Assembly: GCA_950295325.1 (NCBI GenBank)
Contig: OX485803.1
Span: 9,610,001 to 9,674,000 of the forward strand
From: Polytrichum commune
Taxonomy: Eukaryota > Streptophyta > Polytrichopsida > Polytrichales > Polytrichaceae
DNA: 64,000 bases
Reading direction: 5' to 3'
Shown in pieces: positions 13,701 to 25,820 of the stretch (positions are counted from its first letter, which is position 1; each line of letters opens with the position of its first letter). The position numbers and the translations under genes are program-made. Under the pieces are notes generated by a model. The model ran no database searches and had not been told where the DNA came from. It worked only from the letters and a program-made list of their open reading frames with translations.

Positions 13701-16700
13701 CCCAATAGAGATTAGGTCTTGTTACACTACAAGAATTACACAGTCTTACCATTGGTTGTCTCTCACTTGAGTCTAATCGATCATAAATATCTACGAATGT
13801 GGATTTAGAATATACCACCTTCATAGATCATAAAACCATGTAGTGAAAGACGACTAGTGGTAGTAAGACCGCGTGATCCACGTAGTTTTGGTGAGTGAAA
13901 TCATTTTCTCACAAATTAAAAACTCACAAAACATGATTATTTCTCAAGAATTCAAGGTCCGTATGATAATAACATTCACAGGGTGAAAATGTATGACCTC
14001 CGGGAAAGTTGGGGCAATCTGAAGGGCTCGGTAGTCGGAGGAGTGAATTGACCTGAGCTAGAGTTTGGGCATCAATGCAATGGGATTTTGTTGGCCTCCG
14101 GTAGTTCCACGTTCCTGGTGATGTCATGAGGACAACACATGAGGACCTGCGTTAACATCCCACTTGCTTAGACTAATCAAAACCTGAGACTCTCATCATC
14201 GATTTAACATTACATTATTCAACCATCTTTTCCCCTAGGGAGTCCACCTCCCAAAAGAGAGGCAATATCTTTATCCTTGTGTTGGGTGACACATGACCAG
14301 TGTTAGAGACAATGGTCTCCCATTCGCGCCAATGCGTGACACTAACATTAATTTACATTATTGTCAACATTATTCAATGCCTATTGAGTACCATGATGAG
14401 ATTAATGTTGAACCTTGCAAGTGGGAGATTATATGGGGTAGCACTTTGGGCATAATTCTCAAAATAGACCTAGGCCCACAAAGCTTACTCATACAACTTA
14501 ACGATGCTATGAAAAAATTTAGGGTGTGTTTCATAGAGGATACATGATGATTGGTACAAAACTCTTAACAAACACTAAAATATTATATTATTTGGTCCAT
14601 GATATTGAATCCATAATTTAATGGACCATGTTGACAAAATATATGAAAATAAAATCGTACTAGACAACGGAGAGTAGGTGTATGTGATATGTAGACGATA
14701 TGTATTTGAATCAAGGATATTTATACAAGTCCCAGATGTTAAAATGTCCAAATTTTAGATAGTCGCTTGGGACACTTTTAACGAAAACTACTAATAAGTA
14801 TTATGGAATTCCTAGGTATCATTGACACCTCGAGGGTCCTCTTGGAAAATTTTGGGGTTAGTGCTAGGACATGTAACTCAGGTCGATATATGATACAATT
14901 GGATCGGCATTGATAAGAAGATGGACTACTTAGGGAACGGTTTAATGATTCTGCTACTAAAAAATATTCATTGAACTTTGTTCTGGTGGTGAAATGATAG
15001 TTCCTTGCAATCAAAGCAAATTTGAAACAAGAGCAATCTACCATACTACTTCTAGCAACTTAGATACCCAAATCAACACATAATTAACCCCAATACCACT
15101 TTCATACATTTGAAATATGCAAACATATCCCTGTAGTACATAGGCTTGGTTTTGGGTTCAATGTGGATTATGGGTATACGTACCTTAGGAGGAGATGTAT
15201 AATAAATAAAACATATGTGACATTGAGGCCCACTCACTTATAAGCTTGATATATGCTTGTTGCAACAACAACTTGGATAACCAAATCCAAAACAAAACCC
15301 AAAACCGTTTTCATACATTTGAAATTTGCAAATGTAAGGGTTATGGCATAGTGTTGATTTTGAGTTCAATGTGGGTTTGGGTATACATATCTTAGGAGAA
15401 GGTCATAACATCATTACGTTATATACAGAGCATTGTAGCTTCTCTTTTTGATTTTAGTACTAACTCCCCTTAACATTGTACGTTCTATAATGAAGTATCT
15501 TCGACCACCATCCGATCTATCTTGAGTGATGGGAGATTTGAAAACTAGACACATGGTGATTCAAATTTAGCCTAAAAAGTGTTGTTTCTTAGGCGCATGA
15601 TTTGTTTGAGCCCCCAGACCCTTCTTGGTTTTTTCTTTGACATAGAGAGAGAGGGAGCGTAAATATCTGAATAATGTTATGATGTGTTGAGTGGTTTAAA
15701 TCCAAGGCTTCAACTGGATCCCATGGGAACTATATAGCTAAACTATCAAAGGCTGAAATAGTGTTCAGATGGGTGACCTTCATAGCACTGGGGTTTTGGT
15801 GCACCCTACCACCTATGGTCCACCCAATTATAATAGGGTTATTTCAATTGAACCGGATATTTTCAACCAATCACGTGAGAACTTATGGGCTTGCCCTTGG
15901 AGGAGACATGTATAAGTCAACTTGTTTGAGCATGCTCAATATGTTCACCTTTGAAAGGAGAGTAGTCTTCACATGCCCTCTCATTCTTGTGATGTTTGTT
16001 TCCGGATTACATATAAACTCAAACTGACTCACAAGTGAAGCAACATCATAATCAATACCGGTGGCAACATTGGAGTCAATTTTCTTTTTTCAATGGACTA
16101 GATAACCAATGTGAGGTTATCTAGTGGATGACGAGCCATGGGAGCCGCGAGTCATCCACCACCCACTCGAGTTGGAGGTCGGGACATAACTAATCAACTC
16201 ATGAACAAAATCTAAAATTTTTGGATGATATCAGACCTCCATGGATGCAAACGTTGTCATGAGTTCTGCTAACCCTTCTACTCTTGGATGACCGATTAAT
16301 TGTGGTGTGTAATTAACCAACATATGTTGCAATTAGGCTCATATTGACTCACTTAGAAGCTAATATAATACACATGTGGGTGACCTTCATGACACTTGAT
16401 TTCCAGTGCACCTACCACCAATGGTCCACCCACGATTGAACTGGAATTTTTCAGCTGATCGCATGAGAACCTAGGGACTTTCCCTTGGAGGAGATAGGTA
16501 CATGCTAACTAGTCCACACTAGTTCAAGATGTTCACCTTTGATAATTATATGCAGTAGTCTTTGAAGGCCTTCTAACTCTCGTGATGCCCGTATTGAGAT
16601 TACATATAGACTTGATAAGACCAACTCAGTCGCAGATGAAGCAACACCACGATAATTCACGCCCGGTGGCAACATCGGAGTCATCGTTCTTTCTTTCTTC

Positions 16701-18518
16701 GATGACCATGTTTAATTATATGATATATGTGGCAACAATTGAATCAGCTCGAAATCGTGACTCACTCAGAGGCTCGATGCACGCTCGCTGCAGCAATAGC
16801 TCGGATTCCAAGATGGCGTGGTCGCGCTCCTTGGAGCAGCATCCCTGGCAATGCCACACTTCACACGACTTGAGAAACATGTGCTTCTTGGCCGGCTGCT
16901 TCAGGCACGCTGTCGTGGCCGGGCCGTGGCAATTGTCGGAGGACGTGGGCACGCAGCAGCTGTCTGGGTTGATGCCAATGCTCACGGCCGGGGTGCACAT
17001 GGTGGTGGAGTTCAAGTTATTCGTATTGTTGTTGTTCACCCGGGCTCTATCTTTGGCACACCCAATGGTGAGAGGCAACTGTGGGAGGCTGGCCTCGCGA
17101 AGGAGTTGCTCATCATCTAGGAGTCCATGGACCGGGGAAGTGTGGCAGTAGTATGGTTGAATTGCGGAATATTGGAGTTCACCGTCGCCACCCACCCGCG
17201 GTGGTGTGGTGCACCCGCTTAATTGACGTTTCGGCGAGTTCCCGGGGTGGCAATTATCTGTAGCACCAGCAGGGGTGAACATCTTTAGAACCTCGTTTTG
17301 AAGATGCCAAAGAAAGAAAGAAGCACTCGTGTCAATGCTGGTGGCAACATTGGAGTCATTTTTCTTTCTTCTTTTATAAATTTCGTGGGGAACGAATGAG
17401 TTGACGGATAAGATCTCTATTGGCTGGCTTCAGACACAAGCGGAGAGATTCCCGATGGTTTCTTACCTGTTTTAAAAGGTCTCCGCTCTTCCAAATGCAT
17501 ATCATCAAGAAGGGCCATCGTATCTTATATCATGGATATTCTTCAATGATGTTTCGAAGAGGAATCATGAAATCTCATACATCCTATGTTCTTCTTGTAT
17601 CTATTTGCAATAGTTATGGCACAAGATGAGTTGCTTTCAGCAGACGGTGAACTTACTCCATGAAAATTATGCTAAGTGGGGGAAGGGGGCTCGCTAGGTA
17701 GGTACCAATATATACACATATATATATGATAGAATCCTCCTCCATGCCCCCTACATAACAATACTCAGCTGATGAGTTGTGTTCATGGGTCCTGCAGTGG
17801 ATTCGAGAATAAAGTTTCCGTTGCCGGAATCCCAATCCTTCAGACTAAATTTGAAGTGAGGGCAGCTGAACAGAGCTCATTAGTTGAATATTTTTTTGCT
17901 ACCTAGTGCATATGACATATAAACATGAAATCCAAGAATTACATGATTTTCCTTAGAAGTGAAAATAAATACCTATGGATCTAGATAGGGACACTTGCGT
18001 TTAAATAATGGCTAGTTTGAATTGGTTTTAAAATGTCGACATATGAAGGTGTAAAGCTTCTCTACTTCAGAAACAAATGATAACAATGGCTTTCTCTCAA
18101 TGCCATCATTCCGAGCATGTTGCTCCACTTTGTGATCTAACAAATTATCATTTCATTAGAAGCCTCAGGCGCGATTTGTAAATGACAGGTTGATTAGCAC
18201 CTACTTTGGCGTAACTTGGGTGAGTTGCACCCACTCTGGCTTTTTGGGGAACTGCTACCACTTCTCTGTTTTGGCGAATTGCATCTGCTCTGGAGTTTGG
18301 GTGAGTTGCAAGAAATTTGTTGTTTTTGACAACAAGTTACAATTTCACGACACTGACAAGGGTGACAAGGGTTGCACGGGTCGTCCCAAATTTCTTCAAC
18401 TTTGAATGTGTCGTCAAGGAGCTTGCCCTGGCAGCCTGTGCGTGCCGACTTTGAAGAAAAACGTTTTCCTTTTGGACTAAAACCGCATGGGTGGCGGCAG
18501 CCGCACGGGTCATACCGT
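7703..18518 (-). CDS. Cys-rich, Ser-Pro-Lys-rich protein of unknown function, five exons identified (5' end open)
   Basis: Five minus-strand exons fit together in phase: 18,518-18,205; 17,257-16,766; 12,967-12,636; 9,123-8,486; 8,087-7,703 (TAG stop). Each junction has GT/AG and matching phase (1, 1, 0, 2), giving 719 residues plus an unfound N-terminus. The first exon has Cys pairs (DPCGCRHPCG, CNPCHPCQC) and repeated CNSPK/SSPK blocks that continue across the junction into exon two (GNSPKRQ). Later exons carry Ser-Pro sites, two Gln runs and more Cys, and the last is Lys-rich, ending RVGRKRSWN. The exons are clearly richer in GC than the introns (0.4 to 3.8 kb), which are full of repeats. 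A 26-bp exon starting at an ATG (19,956-19,931, donor GCCAG/GT) would join in phase as the start; that is speculative. I recognise no family. SPK motifs occur in DNA-binding tails and as kinase sites, but no function can be assigned. Confidence 0.68.
9124..12635. other. Long intron of the minus-strand gene
   Basis: This 3.5-kb stretch lies between two phase-0 splice sites of the Cys/SPK-rich gene. It is AT-rich and contains the inverted pair of a dispersed repeat described separately. No independent gene was recognised; the 99-residue frame at 9,153-9,452 has no supporting signals. Confidence 0.55.
10770..11930. repeat. Inverted pair of a dispersed repeat
   Basis: The segment at about 10,770-11,005 matches the reverse complement of about 11,670-11,930. 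Shared blocks include GGATTCACTAGGTGATGT, GTGCCTACATGGCTT and CCAACCTTCAAGG. The arms are diverged but align over more than 230 bp, with roughly 670 bp between them. It could be one foldback element or two opposed copies of one repeat; no clear target duplication was found. Confidence 0.7.
15067..15410. repeat. Direct duplication, about 130 bp per copy
   Basis: The segments at about 15,067-15,205 and 15,283-15,410 share TTTTCATACATTTGAAAT, a 'gggttcaatgtgg' block and a 'gggtatac.tacc/atcttaggag' block in the same order. They are diverged tandem copies inside an intron. Confidence 0.75.
15768..16700. repeat. Direct duplication, about 320 bp per copy
   Basis: The segments at about 15,768-16,090 and 16,378-16,700 align along their length. 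Shared blocks include GGGTGACCTTCAT, TGGTCCACCCA, CCCTTGGAGGAGA, ATGTTCACCTTTGA and GGTGGCAACAT.GGAGTCA. A third partial copy of the last block lies near 17,335-17,375, on the other side of the 17,257-16,766 exon. Local duplication therefore flanks an exon. Confidence 0.8.
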
Positions 18519-19420
18519 CTGTGCACCATCATGCCACGATGTAATTTCTTGAATACATCGCCGTGCTTTTGATGATGATTTTTCTTTTTTTAAGCACCTC
18601 AAGAATTTGCAATTTTCCTGCTCATGTCTTCATAACATTGTTCATCCTATGAAGCTTGTTCTCTTTCTAAAGCTAGTGAAGCAAACTCCCTCCATCTTGC
18701 ATCCACTCTAAATTCAAGCTGAAAGTGAATCAAGATTATGCATTTTGCATTTATATTCTAGAGTCAAATTGCAGCCAACCAAGATAATTGGTTTGGAAAG
18801 AGAACATGCTCTCTCCGCACCGGTCATACTGTCTGTGTACCATCATGCCAAGTCTTAAGTACATCACCACGTTTTGATGGTGATTTTTTTTTTTAAGCAC
18901 CTTCAGATTGTGCAATTCTTCTTCCCGTGTCTTCATGACATTATTCGACCTATAAAGTTTGTTCTCATTCTCCCCCTCTCTTCCATGCATTTTAGATTCA
19001 TGCTGAGATTTGAATCAAGATTCTACATCTCGCACTTTTATTCAAAAATCAAACTGCATCCAACCAAGATTATTCTTTGGGAAAGGGAACACGCTCTCTC
19101 TGCACAGGTCATACCGTTTGTGCACCATCAGGCGAAAACATAATTTGTTGAACACATCAGGACCGCATTTTGATGATAAAGATGTTCTTTAAGCACCTCC
19201 AAATTTCACAATTGTCATGCTCGTCTTCATATTATTATTCAATGTAATGAAGGTTGTTCTCCTTCTGAAGAGAGTATAGCCTACTCCCTCTCTTCCATCC
19301 ACTTTAGATTCAAGCTGAAATTGAACAATGATTTTGCACCTTGCACTTTCATTCTAGAAACAAACTGCAGACAACTAATATTATTTGTTGGAAAAGAAAA
19401 CAAGTTCTCTCCCCACATAG
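18508..19420. repeat. Tandem triplication, unit about 285-315 bp, spanning an exon start
   Basis: Three head-to-tail copies begin near 18,508, 18,822 and 19,107 with GGTCATACYGTYTGTGYACC. Each continues through 'aagcacctc', 'gtcttcat', 'ttcaagctga' and 'caaccaagat' blocks in the same order. In the first copy the opening block holds the splice acceptor and first codons (RYDPCG) of an exon of the minus-strand gene. The other copies keep related sequence (RYDRCG in the second). Confidence 0.8.
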
Positions 19421-21054
19421 TAATGCCGTCTTTCTTTTGATAACCTAGATTCATTCTTAGGGGACCACATTGAGGGCTGTGTTGTTTAATTACAACTATG
19501 CAGTTCAGAACTTCAAGTAAGACAGCAAACCCATTCGATTCATTTTTTGCTCACATGTGGAGATCTGACTGACAGTTTCACCATTGAATATGCCTTCAGA
19601 GCAATTCTGGAAGTGGAAATCAACCACCTTTCAACGTTTTAAAGTCCCTCACCTCTATACAAATTAAGCTCCTAATATTTAGTCTTCTTGCTAATTCTGG
19701 TATATTTTAGTCACCAATCAAAGCACGACAATTCAAGTTAGATCAATCTAACAATCCCTCATGACCTAACTGATTATGCTCAACATGAACATTTGTGGTC
19801 GAAGAGTGTTTGGAAATTTCAATTCTTGCAGGGGACGAAAGGTTTTCTGTCAATTTCTGGAATTAAAGGAGAGCAAGAGAAATGCAAAGGTGTCTTTAGC
19901 TGTTGATGGTTCAGTTGCACCCTCTCAAACCTGGCAGCTTCTTTTGAAATCCTCATTTTTGTGTCACTTGAGCTTGTACTAATAGGTACTTATGTAATTA
20001 AAGACTGAGCACACTCAGGATATCCATATGGCCATGCAAGAGATATAAGGTGAGTGGCCCTCACTTGGACACTTTTCTCTTCACACCCACACCTTTCTCT
20101 TTAAACCACTTCTCATAGGTTCTGAAACACACAATTACTTCAAGATGATTAGCAAATCCAAATCATGCCCAAAACCGTTTTTCCTCATAATTATTGGAGG
20201 TTGCATGAATCCCTTATTCATTGTTGAAGAAAGATTCTCATGCTCATTAAATGGTCATACACGTCCTGCCTATTATGTTGACAATTAAGCTTAGAATGCT
20301 CCATCGTCCAATCTCTTTTCAGAGAACTCAAATATAGGCATCCATATTTTCGTGAGTGTTGCATTGTCACCAATCTGCAGTATACAGTATACAAACCTCC
20401 ACATCCACAGTACTACATTTGCAAGGTAAGGGATTTGGCTTATACAAACCTTGTATTCCATTTACACGTACAAAAGAGTGGAATCAGTAAACCATGCAAA
20501 AATTAACGACAAAGTGTGTTGGGGTAGTGAAGCTTCACTACTTTGGAATTGGCACTCCAAAAACAAGTAAAGAGAGTAACAATCTGTGCCACAAGTAGAA
20601 ACACATTGATTTCACAAGATAGAATACCATGTGTTGGTTAAAGAAAATTGCAACATTTTCTTCCACTGTAAAAAAGCTTTCAGTGCTTGGCCATATGATT
20701 TCATTAGCTCCAGACTCTCTCCATGGAGCAAGGAGTTATCAGAATCTGTTCTAATCCACGGCCAGCAACTGTAAGCGTAACACTATCATGGTCTACAGAA
20801 ATTCAGACATGATATGAAACCCTGACACATCCTCCTATGGATGCTCGTTCCCTTGGTGCTTTGCACATGTGAGTTTCAGAGAATATGGTGCGTCTCCAGT
20901 GTCAAAACTTCAGAGTAAGATAGAAATCTTTGCCCAACAAACCCCTCGCAAAATTTTAAAAATACAAAGAAAATGAACCACAGCTTGCACTGTTGGCAGA
21001 GTACTTCCCTCCATGACATATGATAGGGAACCACCTGGCATGGTGTCTGCAAAT
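19421..21054. other. Intergenic stretch between the sulfite reductase 3' end and the Cys/SPK-rich gene
   Basis: The right part is probably the 3' untranslated region and terminator of sulfite reductase. The left part may hold the missing first exon of the Cys/SPK-rich gene; one candidate is the 26 bp at 19,956-19,931. The plus-strand frame at 19,776-19,982 shows nothing recognisable. Confidence 0.45.
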
Positions 21055-24000
21055 CTAGTTCTCATTTTTCTCCAGATATTCAGCAAGAACTTTGGCAGCA
21101 AGCTTCCCAGCTGTCGATCCTTGCTCTGCAGCTACTCTTGTTAAGCCATCGTGTATGTTAGCGTCTAGGAACATGCCAACTTTCTTGTTGGGCTTCCGAG
21201 GCCCTTGATAATTCTCAATGTAAGTCTTCAAAGTGCTGAAACCCTGTTGAGAACAACATATGAAATCATCCAATAACCCACTCATTAAAATCCCACCTTC
21301 ACTAGGACCAGAACAAAGTTGTTCAACGTACAGATACCTAGAACAAATAGCCGATTTCTATAATTCTACATATTGCAGTCAACACTCTTGATTTGAGCTC
21401 TAAATATTACAAGTTGACATTTGCACCATTGGTAAGTATGCCCACCTGTCTAGTTACAAAATCACCAAAGCCTTCACTTTCATGCCGGTCACACCTCCAC
21501 ATGTAGAAAAGAGGTTCCAATACACTCTCCAGTTTATCAAGTTTCACTCTCTCCATGAAGGTCTCTGCTAACCTTGTCTGATTCAGAGCTCCACCCAACC
21601 ATATCTGCATCATTGTTATCATGACACATCAGCAGTCCACCTACGTTATGCATCTCTTAAGACACTTAAATACTTTCAAATACAGTGGGCACAATTCAGG
21701 AGAGATAATCAACCCAAAGATTTTAGAGATCCTTACACAATCCAAAGACTATCTTTGCTGAGAGGGCTTTAACAAGATCCCCTAGGATTCTGACAAAGCC
21801 TCAGTAATTGTTTAAAATATTCTAAATGCACGGCTCCCAAAGGGAGCACCGTCAACTTTAAAGAGGTGACCTCAGTTCTAATGATGAGACGACACTTACT
21901 AAAGTTTATACAAATATGCTTGCCCATATCAATATAAATTCACAAGCTTGCCATCAGCAGTCCTTGTTCTTAAAGAGAGACATATTAAGATCAAATGACA
22001 GGAACTGTATACAACAGCAGGTCTTTTTACCAGATACAAATTCTAGTTTACATAGAAGACAGAAAATGGTGTCTCCTTATTAGAGACCTCCATTATGGAA
22101 GTTCCCCTGCATTCCAGATTGCAAACTGGATTGCAAGGATGTCATAGCCATTTAATTTGACCTGTATCAGTTGACCTTTTTCTTGCAAGCCAAAAGAAGG
22201 ATTAATATAAGACATTCGCAATACCTGATAGCTGTTGGGCCCATCGCCAACCAATCCAAGTTCTGCCATGTATGGACGAGCACAGCCATTGGGGCATCCT
22301 GTGATCCGGACCACTACAGAGTCTGAAACTTTCAGTCCTACCTGTAAAAGAGGCAAATCCAATTGTTAGAACATAAAGCATAGCTTAAACTAAAACAACA
22401 TACATATAAACTCCACACAATTAAATTTACATCTGACTACCATCCTATTGGCAAGATGAGCTTCATAAGAAGCTCTAAAACATTGTTATCTCCACATACC
22501 TTTTCAAACATTGTTCGGATCCTCTTAAGAATATCTGGTGCCCCTCGTTCAGCTTCTGCAATCGCAAGTGGGCAAAGGGGTAATGCTGGACACGCCATTG
22601 CTGTGATGTTCAACTGATCAACAAATCGAGGAGACTGAAAGAAACAAACAATTGTCAGCTGATAGTCTTGGACAGTGAGAACTTGGTTCTCTGTATGACA
22701 ACACCTTCATCACAAAAGTTAGCAACCCACTCACCAGAAGTCCCACAGGTGCAAGCAATTTGGTGATGCGTGAACGCCACGATGGTCTAATATTGCAGAG
22801 AATGATATTCTGGTTGGGAGTTATACGTGCTTCCAGTTCGTACTTCTCAATCACCTCCCTTAAAGCCTTTTTCATTTCCCCCTTAATTCGTCCATTTTCT
22901 ATGTGCAAACCAAAAAACAAACGCCCGTCTCCCTGCAGAGATCATCAACAATGGTATTTCAGTCCAGGGATTTTAACAGGATTTGAGATTCAATCTCTCC
23001 AGAACATATGACAGCCAGCTGCAACAAACTATATACCAACAACTCCCACCTGCTCGTGCCACCCCAAGTAGCTTTGAAACTCAAAATGAGGAAGCTCCTT
23101 AAATGGCTGAATGGGCTTCCCAAAGTAGAGCTCCACAACTGTCTTGAACTTCTCAATACCCCATTCCTGTACCACATATTTCATTCGGGACATTCTGCGG
23201 TCATCCCTCCGTCCATAGTCTCGTTGGGTCGCCACAATTGCTTTCACCACATACAATATATCTTCTTTCGCCACGTATCCAAGTTCGTCAGCGAGGCGTG
23301 GAAATGTCCCCTCCATACGATGTGTTCTGCCCATACCACCTCCCACCTAAAAATTTCCCAGAGGTACTTAGCATTAGTGAAGTATTACAACTTTAAGGTC
23401 CAAGAATCCATGTTGACTCGGAACATTAAAAATGGAAATGAAGGGAAGGAGAAAAGGGTATAAACATTTTGGATTCAAACCTAATTCCTCCTGCTCACCT
23501 CAAGCTCAAAAAATAAACTGTTCAATTGAGGATGTCATCAAGTACAAAATGTACTATCCACTAGGACATTAATATTTCACCATCTGAAAAGGAAAAACCC
23601 TGTATCTCACACCCTTGGTGAATAGACTTCAGTTTCTCATGAATACCATGATGAACAAGCAAACTTACATAAAGGTTGTATCCTTGGACTTCGCCATGTT
23701 CATCACTCATGACCACAATGCCAATGTCGTTGGTCAATATGTCACAAGAGTTATCCCCTGGGACGGTCACGGCAATCTTGAACTTCCTGGGCAAGAATTG
23801 CACACCGTATATCGGCTCCGGACAGTCTTCAAAGTTCGTCCCATGTGAATTATCATTGCGGGCTATGGTGACATCCTCAGGCTCCTCTTGGGTAATCTTT
23901 TCTCCGTCCACCCAGATGTCATAGTAAGCTCCAGCTTGTGGAGCCAAGAGAGTGGCAAGCTTACTTGCGAGCTCCTGAGCATGCACATATTCCTTTGCTT

Positions 24001-25019
24001 TGAATGGTGCAGCGGGTGCCAACACATTTCTGTTTACATCTCCACAGGCTCCAAGAGTGGACCCCAAACTCTTGATAATGGTGCTCATAACGGTCTTCAA
24101 ATCCGTCTTGAGAACACCGTGAAGCTGGAAAGTTTGCCTTGTGGTAAGACGTAGAGTGCCAATCCCATACTGGTCAGCAAGGTCATCCATGGCCAGGTAC
24201 AAGCGGTTGGGGACGATGCCAGATGGGTTTTTGGTCCGAAGCATGAATTGGTACGCCTTCTTCCCCGGACCCCTCAACTCACGGTTGTCTTGCTGGTAGC
24301 TTCCATGGAACTTGATGAGCTGGACGGCATCTTCATTCACATTTGGTGCGTCCGTCTCAAGCTCCTGCTGCAACGGGAACCTCAGAAAATCACTGTTCTG
24401 CTTGATAATCTCCACCTTGCTCCTCTTCGGTGGGGCTGTCGTGGTCGGTTTCACCGGCTGTCACACATTCACGCATCCAAAGCTTCAGCGTACCCTCAAC
24501 CCCAATACAGTGAGGAACAGATTCATCAACACGAGGAAGATCGACGAGGCCAAGAATGATGACGCATGCGGGGTGCAAAAAATCAGGGATAATCGCCGGA
24601 AAAAGCCAGAGAAAGAATTTGACCACAAAACCCATCACAACACCCAATTCCCAAAACAGGAATCTCGCGATGTAGGATGAGTCTGTCCACTGCTTAGGAC
24701 TGGATCTCGACTGAGGTGCAATTCAACAATGACATAAAACTACAGAGCAAAATCTCAGAAACAAAGGAATTCGTGGAAATGTATTTACCGCAGCCACGGC
24801 CCGAATGCACAGAGAGCCCGGGAAGGAGGCGCCAGCACCGCTGGCGGGCGTCAGCTGCTGCGGCTGCTCGGCTTGTTTGCTCGCCCTCAACCCACTGAAA
24901 CTTGAGAAGGAGGAGGCGGTCGCCGCCGTCTCCTTCAACGATTGCACCGCCGAACCACCGACGGCGGCAACACATAACCCTCCGCCCAATCCCATCCCCT
25001 GCACCACTGCGTGCGCCAT
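21055..25019 (-). CDS. SIR: Plastid ferredoxin-sulfite reductase, intact, with C-terminal extension
   Basis: This enzyme reduces sulfite to sulfide with six electrons from ferredoxin, using siroheme and a 4Fe-4S cluster, in plastid sulfur assimilation. Eight exons join in phase: 25,019-24,789; 24,457-23,669; 23,346-23,050; 22,932-22,735; 22,634-22,500; 22,341-22,225; 21,604-21,446; 21,243-21,055 (TAG), giving 704 residues. Exon 1 is an Ala/Ser-rich, acid-poor transit peptide ([10 protein letters not shown]...). The core matches plant enzymes ([35 protein letters not shown]). Cluster ligands are present as ACPALPLC (C-x5-C) and GCPNGC (C-x3-C). The C-terminus runs about 40 residues past where angiosperm enzymes such as Arabidopsis end, as I recall them; the tail ([19 protein letters not shown]...) resembles a ribbon-helix-helix fold. 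I see no break. Sulfite rather than nitrite reductase is chosen on overall sequence. Confidence 0.96.
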
Positions 25020-25820
25020 AACAAAAACCCTCCCACGCCTCCTCAAACCTTCAAAATCCAAACCCCCAAACCCCCAAACAGGCAAACAAAACCCACTCTC
25101 AAGCTATGGAGCCTAAACCCACCCTACGTACTTCTATTCCCTCCGCTCCAGCGAGCTCCAGACCGAGGGAGAACTGGAGGGGAAGAGCAACCACAACACA
25201 CTTCTCTACTAGTGCTCCCGATGAGAGGTCGTCACCAAAGCGTGTCTCTCTCTTCTGTCTCTTCCTTTGGCTGGTGGTTGCGTGATGCTTGCTTAGTCCA
25301 GGTGCAGAGATGGTTGGTGTATGTGAAGGAGAGCCCCTGGCGTGGCCCCCGCTAACCGGCAGGGTGTCCGCTGCCGCAACAGCAGTTTCCTTCCTTAGAA
25401 TCTTCACAATTCCAACCTTCCTCCTGGACTCATCACCCTGCCAACTCTGGATTGAAGTTTGGATTCTTCTCCCCCTCTTGCTCCTGGCTTGGATTCGCGA
25501 GGAAGCAGGGCCGGGCTCTTCCTCCGCTCCCCTCCTGCCGCTCACGCGCGTCTGTGTCTGAGGACACGAGTGTAACCCCCGTCCGGTGGAGGTCCGGAGG
25601 CGAGTCTCATCGGGTGCACTCTTTGGTCGAGGGGGCCAGGTGACGCTGACGGGCGTCTGCGTCCGCGGGGACCATGGCGCTGAAGAATCTCGGGGGAAGG
25701 GGAGGTTGCGGCAGTGGGGGTGGACGCGGCGGCCGTGCGTGTGAAGGACACATGACCATAGGATGGCGGACGCTGACGGTTGGCTGCCGCTTTCTTGCGG
25801 TCCCCAATGCTCATTGTACA
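25020..25820 (-). promoter_or_regulatory. SIR: GC-rich 5' flank and probable promoter of sulfite reductase
   Basis: About 800 bp upstream of the SIR start codon are strikingly rich in GC and CpG compared with both sides, as expected of a 5' untranslated region plus unmethylated promoter. Long frames on both strands here (for example minus 25,099-25,821) look like products of composition rather than genes. A divergent transcript starting near 25,674 on the plus strand (ATGGCGCTGAAGAATCTC) is possible but unsupported. Confidence 0.55.

Larger units (their letters stand above)
12968..16765. other. Long intron of the minus-strand gene
   Basis: This 3.8-kb stretch lies between the phase-1 donor at 16,766/16,765 and the acceptor before 12,967. 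It is AT-rich and holds two pairs of direct duplications listed separately. No coding sequence was recognised inside it. Confidence 0.55.

Noticed and set aside
16582-17151. 189-residue plus-strand open frame
   Set aside because: It is the shadow of the minus-strand exon 17,257-16,766, whose splice sites and phases match neighbouring exons; the plus frame has no splice partners.
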